In this document: in pieces, positions 15,034 to 16,314 of the stretch
Layout of the letters: every line of letters begins with the position of its first letter
Position numbering within the stretch: position 1 is the first letter of the stretch
Source: an uncultured Flavobacteriaceae bacterium
GTDB lineage: Bacteria; Bacteroidota; Bacteroidia; Flavobacteriales; Flavobacteriaceae
Direction: 5' to 3'
Length of the DNA stretch: 16,314 bases
Assembly: GCA_947311745.1 (NCBI GenBank)
Contig: CAMZLT010000236.1
Location: 1 to 16,314, forward strand
The notes under the pieces: generated by a model
Told to the model about the DNA's origin: nothing
The model's database searches: none
The model's input: only the letters and a program-made list of their open reading frames with translations
Made by a program: the position numbers and the translations under genes

Positions 15034-16077
15034 ATGAATTTCATAAAAAAACCTTTTTTTTTATTATTATTTTCAATTTTAATTATTTTTCAATCGTGTA
15101 ATAATGAAAATATAGATGCAATCACTGAAGTTATTATAACTACTTCAAATTCAAATTTATTGGTAGATGATACCGTTACTTTTTCGGCAACAGCAAATAA
15201 CGGTAACGATATAACTAATCAGACTACATTTTATGTAAATAATGAAGTATTAACAGGAAATAACTTTACACCAAATGCGTCTGGCACGTATGAAATAAAA
15301 TCTATTTATAACAGTATTACTAGTAATACTATTGAAATTACTGCTTCTAATCCTACAGGTTATTCGCAAAAAGTACTGGCGGAAGATTACACAGGAACTT
15401 GGTGTGGTTATTGCCCTAGAATTGCATATGCCATTCAACAAGCAGAATTACAATCGGATAAAATCGTACCTGTTGCAATTCATCTTGCAAAAAATAGTAC
15501 AGATGTCTATAATTTTGATGGTAGTGAAGAGTTAGAAAATTTATTTAACATTGGCGGTTTACCTGAAGGAAGACTAAATAGGACTATTATTTGGAATTAT
15601 CCGCAAAATACCAATTTAAATCAAGCTCTTGATTTAACAGGACAAAGTTCTCCTTTAGGTCTAGCGATTCAATCGGAAATTAATCAAAATACCATCAATA
15701 CTACTGTGCGTGTTGGTTTCGCTCAAGATTACAATTTTGAAATTGGTATTGTTGTTTATTTATTAGAAAGTGGTTTAATACACGATCAAACAAATTATAC
15801 TAATTTTTTTCCTGAAGGACAATATGTAGATCCGTTAGTAGATTTTGAACATAATGATGTGCTTAGAGGTATTTTTACAAATGCCTTAGGTGAAATTATT
15901 CCACAAACGGAAACTGTAAACGGAAACACCTATGTTTTTTCCATTCAAAATACAATTCCTACAAGTATTGAGAACAATAACAATTTAAGTCTTGTAGCAT
16001 TTGTAGTGAATAAAAATACTAATGAAGTTTTAAATGCACAACATGCTGCCGTTGGCGAAAATCATCCATTTGATTAA
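15034..16077 (+). CDS. Omp28-family outer-membrane lipoprotein with CGYC thioredoxin-like motif
   Basis: Seen: 347 aa. The lipoprotein signal ends IFQSC with lipidated C22, followed by acidic NNENIDA, which suggests surface exposure in Bacteroidota. Residues about 28-108 are an Ig-like beta domain. Residues 110-347 are the Omp28 thioredoxin-like fold with EDYTGTWC124-G-Y-C127-P and a cis-proline-like segment NIGGLP177EGR. The only non-lipid cysteines are C124 and C127. Known: the family is named after P. gingivalis Omp28. Context: it is transcribed away from the TlpA operon from the shared promoter inverted repeat. It shares the Omp28 core with the 588-aa protein but uses a lipid anchor instead of a T9SS tail. 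Inference: it is a surface-bound partner in the same thiol pathway. Confidence 0.92.
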   Translation: MNFIKKPFFLLLFSILIIFQSCNNENIDAITEVIITTSNSNLLVDDTVTFSATANNGNDITNQTTFYVNNEVLTGNNFTPNASGTYEIKSIYNSITSNTIEITASNPTGYSQKVLAEDYTGTWCGYCPRIAYAIQQAELQSDKIVPVAIHLAKNSTDVYNFDGSEELENLFNIGGLPEGRLNRTIIWNYPQNTNLNQALDLTGQSSPLGLAIQSEINQNTINTTVRVGFAQDYNFEIGIVVYLLESGLIHDQTNYTNFFPEGQYVDPLVDFEHNDVLRGIFTNALGEIIPQTETVNGNTYVFSIQNTIPTSIENNNNLSLVAFVVNKNTNEVLNAQHAAVGENHPFD

Positions 16078-16210
16078 CCCTAAAAATTCACCACGTATAT
16101 TATTATTTTTTAGTTAAAACACAGTAAATCAAACTATTAAAACACTTATTACACAATTTAATAACATTCAAATTTGAGGGAGTTTGAAAGCATCTTTATT
16201 CATCTGCTAT

Positions 16211-16256
16211 ATTTCAAAACCCTTGAAATACTAAGGTATTTCTTCGGTTTTAAAAT
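16211..16256. repeat. 46-bp imperfect palindrome in the right-edge noncoding region
   Basis: The outer arms 16211-16221 and 16246-16256 pair with one mismatch. A 3x3 internal loop follows, then a perfect 7-bp inner stem (16225-16231 with 16236-16242) around a TAAG loop. There is no T run long enough for a canonical terminator. The surrounding 16078-16314 holds no gene. It could be a dispersed repeat or the edge of a mobile element. Confidence 0.6.
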
Positions 16257-16314
16257 TTCACATCTAAACAAAGTTAATTCCATGAATTTTTGCGGTCAAA
16301 TTGGAATTTACATC

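Noticed and set aside
16190..16314. Possible transposase remnant on the minus strand at the right edge
   Set aside because: All frames have frequent stops and no DDE or other transposase motif could be read; only the palindrome can be supported.
1..16314. CRISPR arrays, tRNA or rRNA genes
   Set aside because: No regularly spaced direct repeats and no cloverleaf or rRNA-like sequence were seen on either strand.

Overview
The window looks like a chromosomal segment of a marine- or soil-type Flavobacteriaceae bacterium (phylum Bacteroidota). The evidence is very low GC, Bacteroidota-type promoters (TAnnTTTG) with no Shine-Dalgarno sequences, type IX secretion (T9SS) C-terminal sorting domains, an Omp28-family lipoprotein, and a ribosomal protein L21 carrying a C-terminal helix-hairpin-helix extension. 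The genus cannot be fixed from sequence alone.

Layout. (1) 1-3285, minus strand: two tandem secreted M16 metallopeptidase genes 11 bp apart. The first (440 aa) keeps the HxxEH zinc motif. The second, cut by the left edge, has lost it, keeps the R/Y pair and carries an extra C-terminal domain; they probably form an active/inactive pair. (2) 3429-4500, plus: promoter, rplU (L21 with HhH tail), rpmA (L27) and a strong terminator. (3) 4523-5221, plus: a small lipoprotein whose N-terminus resembles DUF4369. (4) 5315-5926, minus: a small outer-membrane beta-barrel with its own promoter. (5) 6020-10117, minus: a likely operon of a DksA/TraR-like zinc-finger protein, a 648-aa AAA+ ATPase with an Asp at the Walker B Glu position, an unrecognised 412-aa soluble protein and a small three-helix membrane protein. 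(6) 10157-14915, minus: TlpA-like thioredoxin, a 554-aa outer-membrane barrel (DUF6029-like), a 588-aa Omp28-type thioredoxin-fold protein with a T9SS tail, and a 246-aa T9SS-tailed protein, ending in a strong terminator. (7) 15034-16077, plus: an Omp28-family lipoprotein with a CGYC motif, divergent from region 6. (8) 16078-16314: no gene; an imperfect palindrome.

The most interesting part is regions 6 and 7. Five envelope proteins each carry one close cysteine pair (CGPC, CX4C, CNPC, CX3C, CGYC) and almost no other cysteines. Both transcription units start from two promoters nested inside one inverted repeat (14961-14999). This suggests a dedicated thiol/disulfide relay from the periplasm through the outer membrane to the cell surface, with coordinated or mutually exclusive transcription. 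The DksA-like/AAA+/unknown/membrane operon (region 5) is a second candidate for an uncharacterised system.
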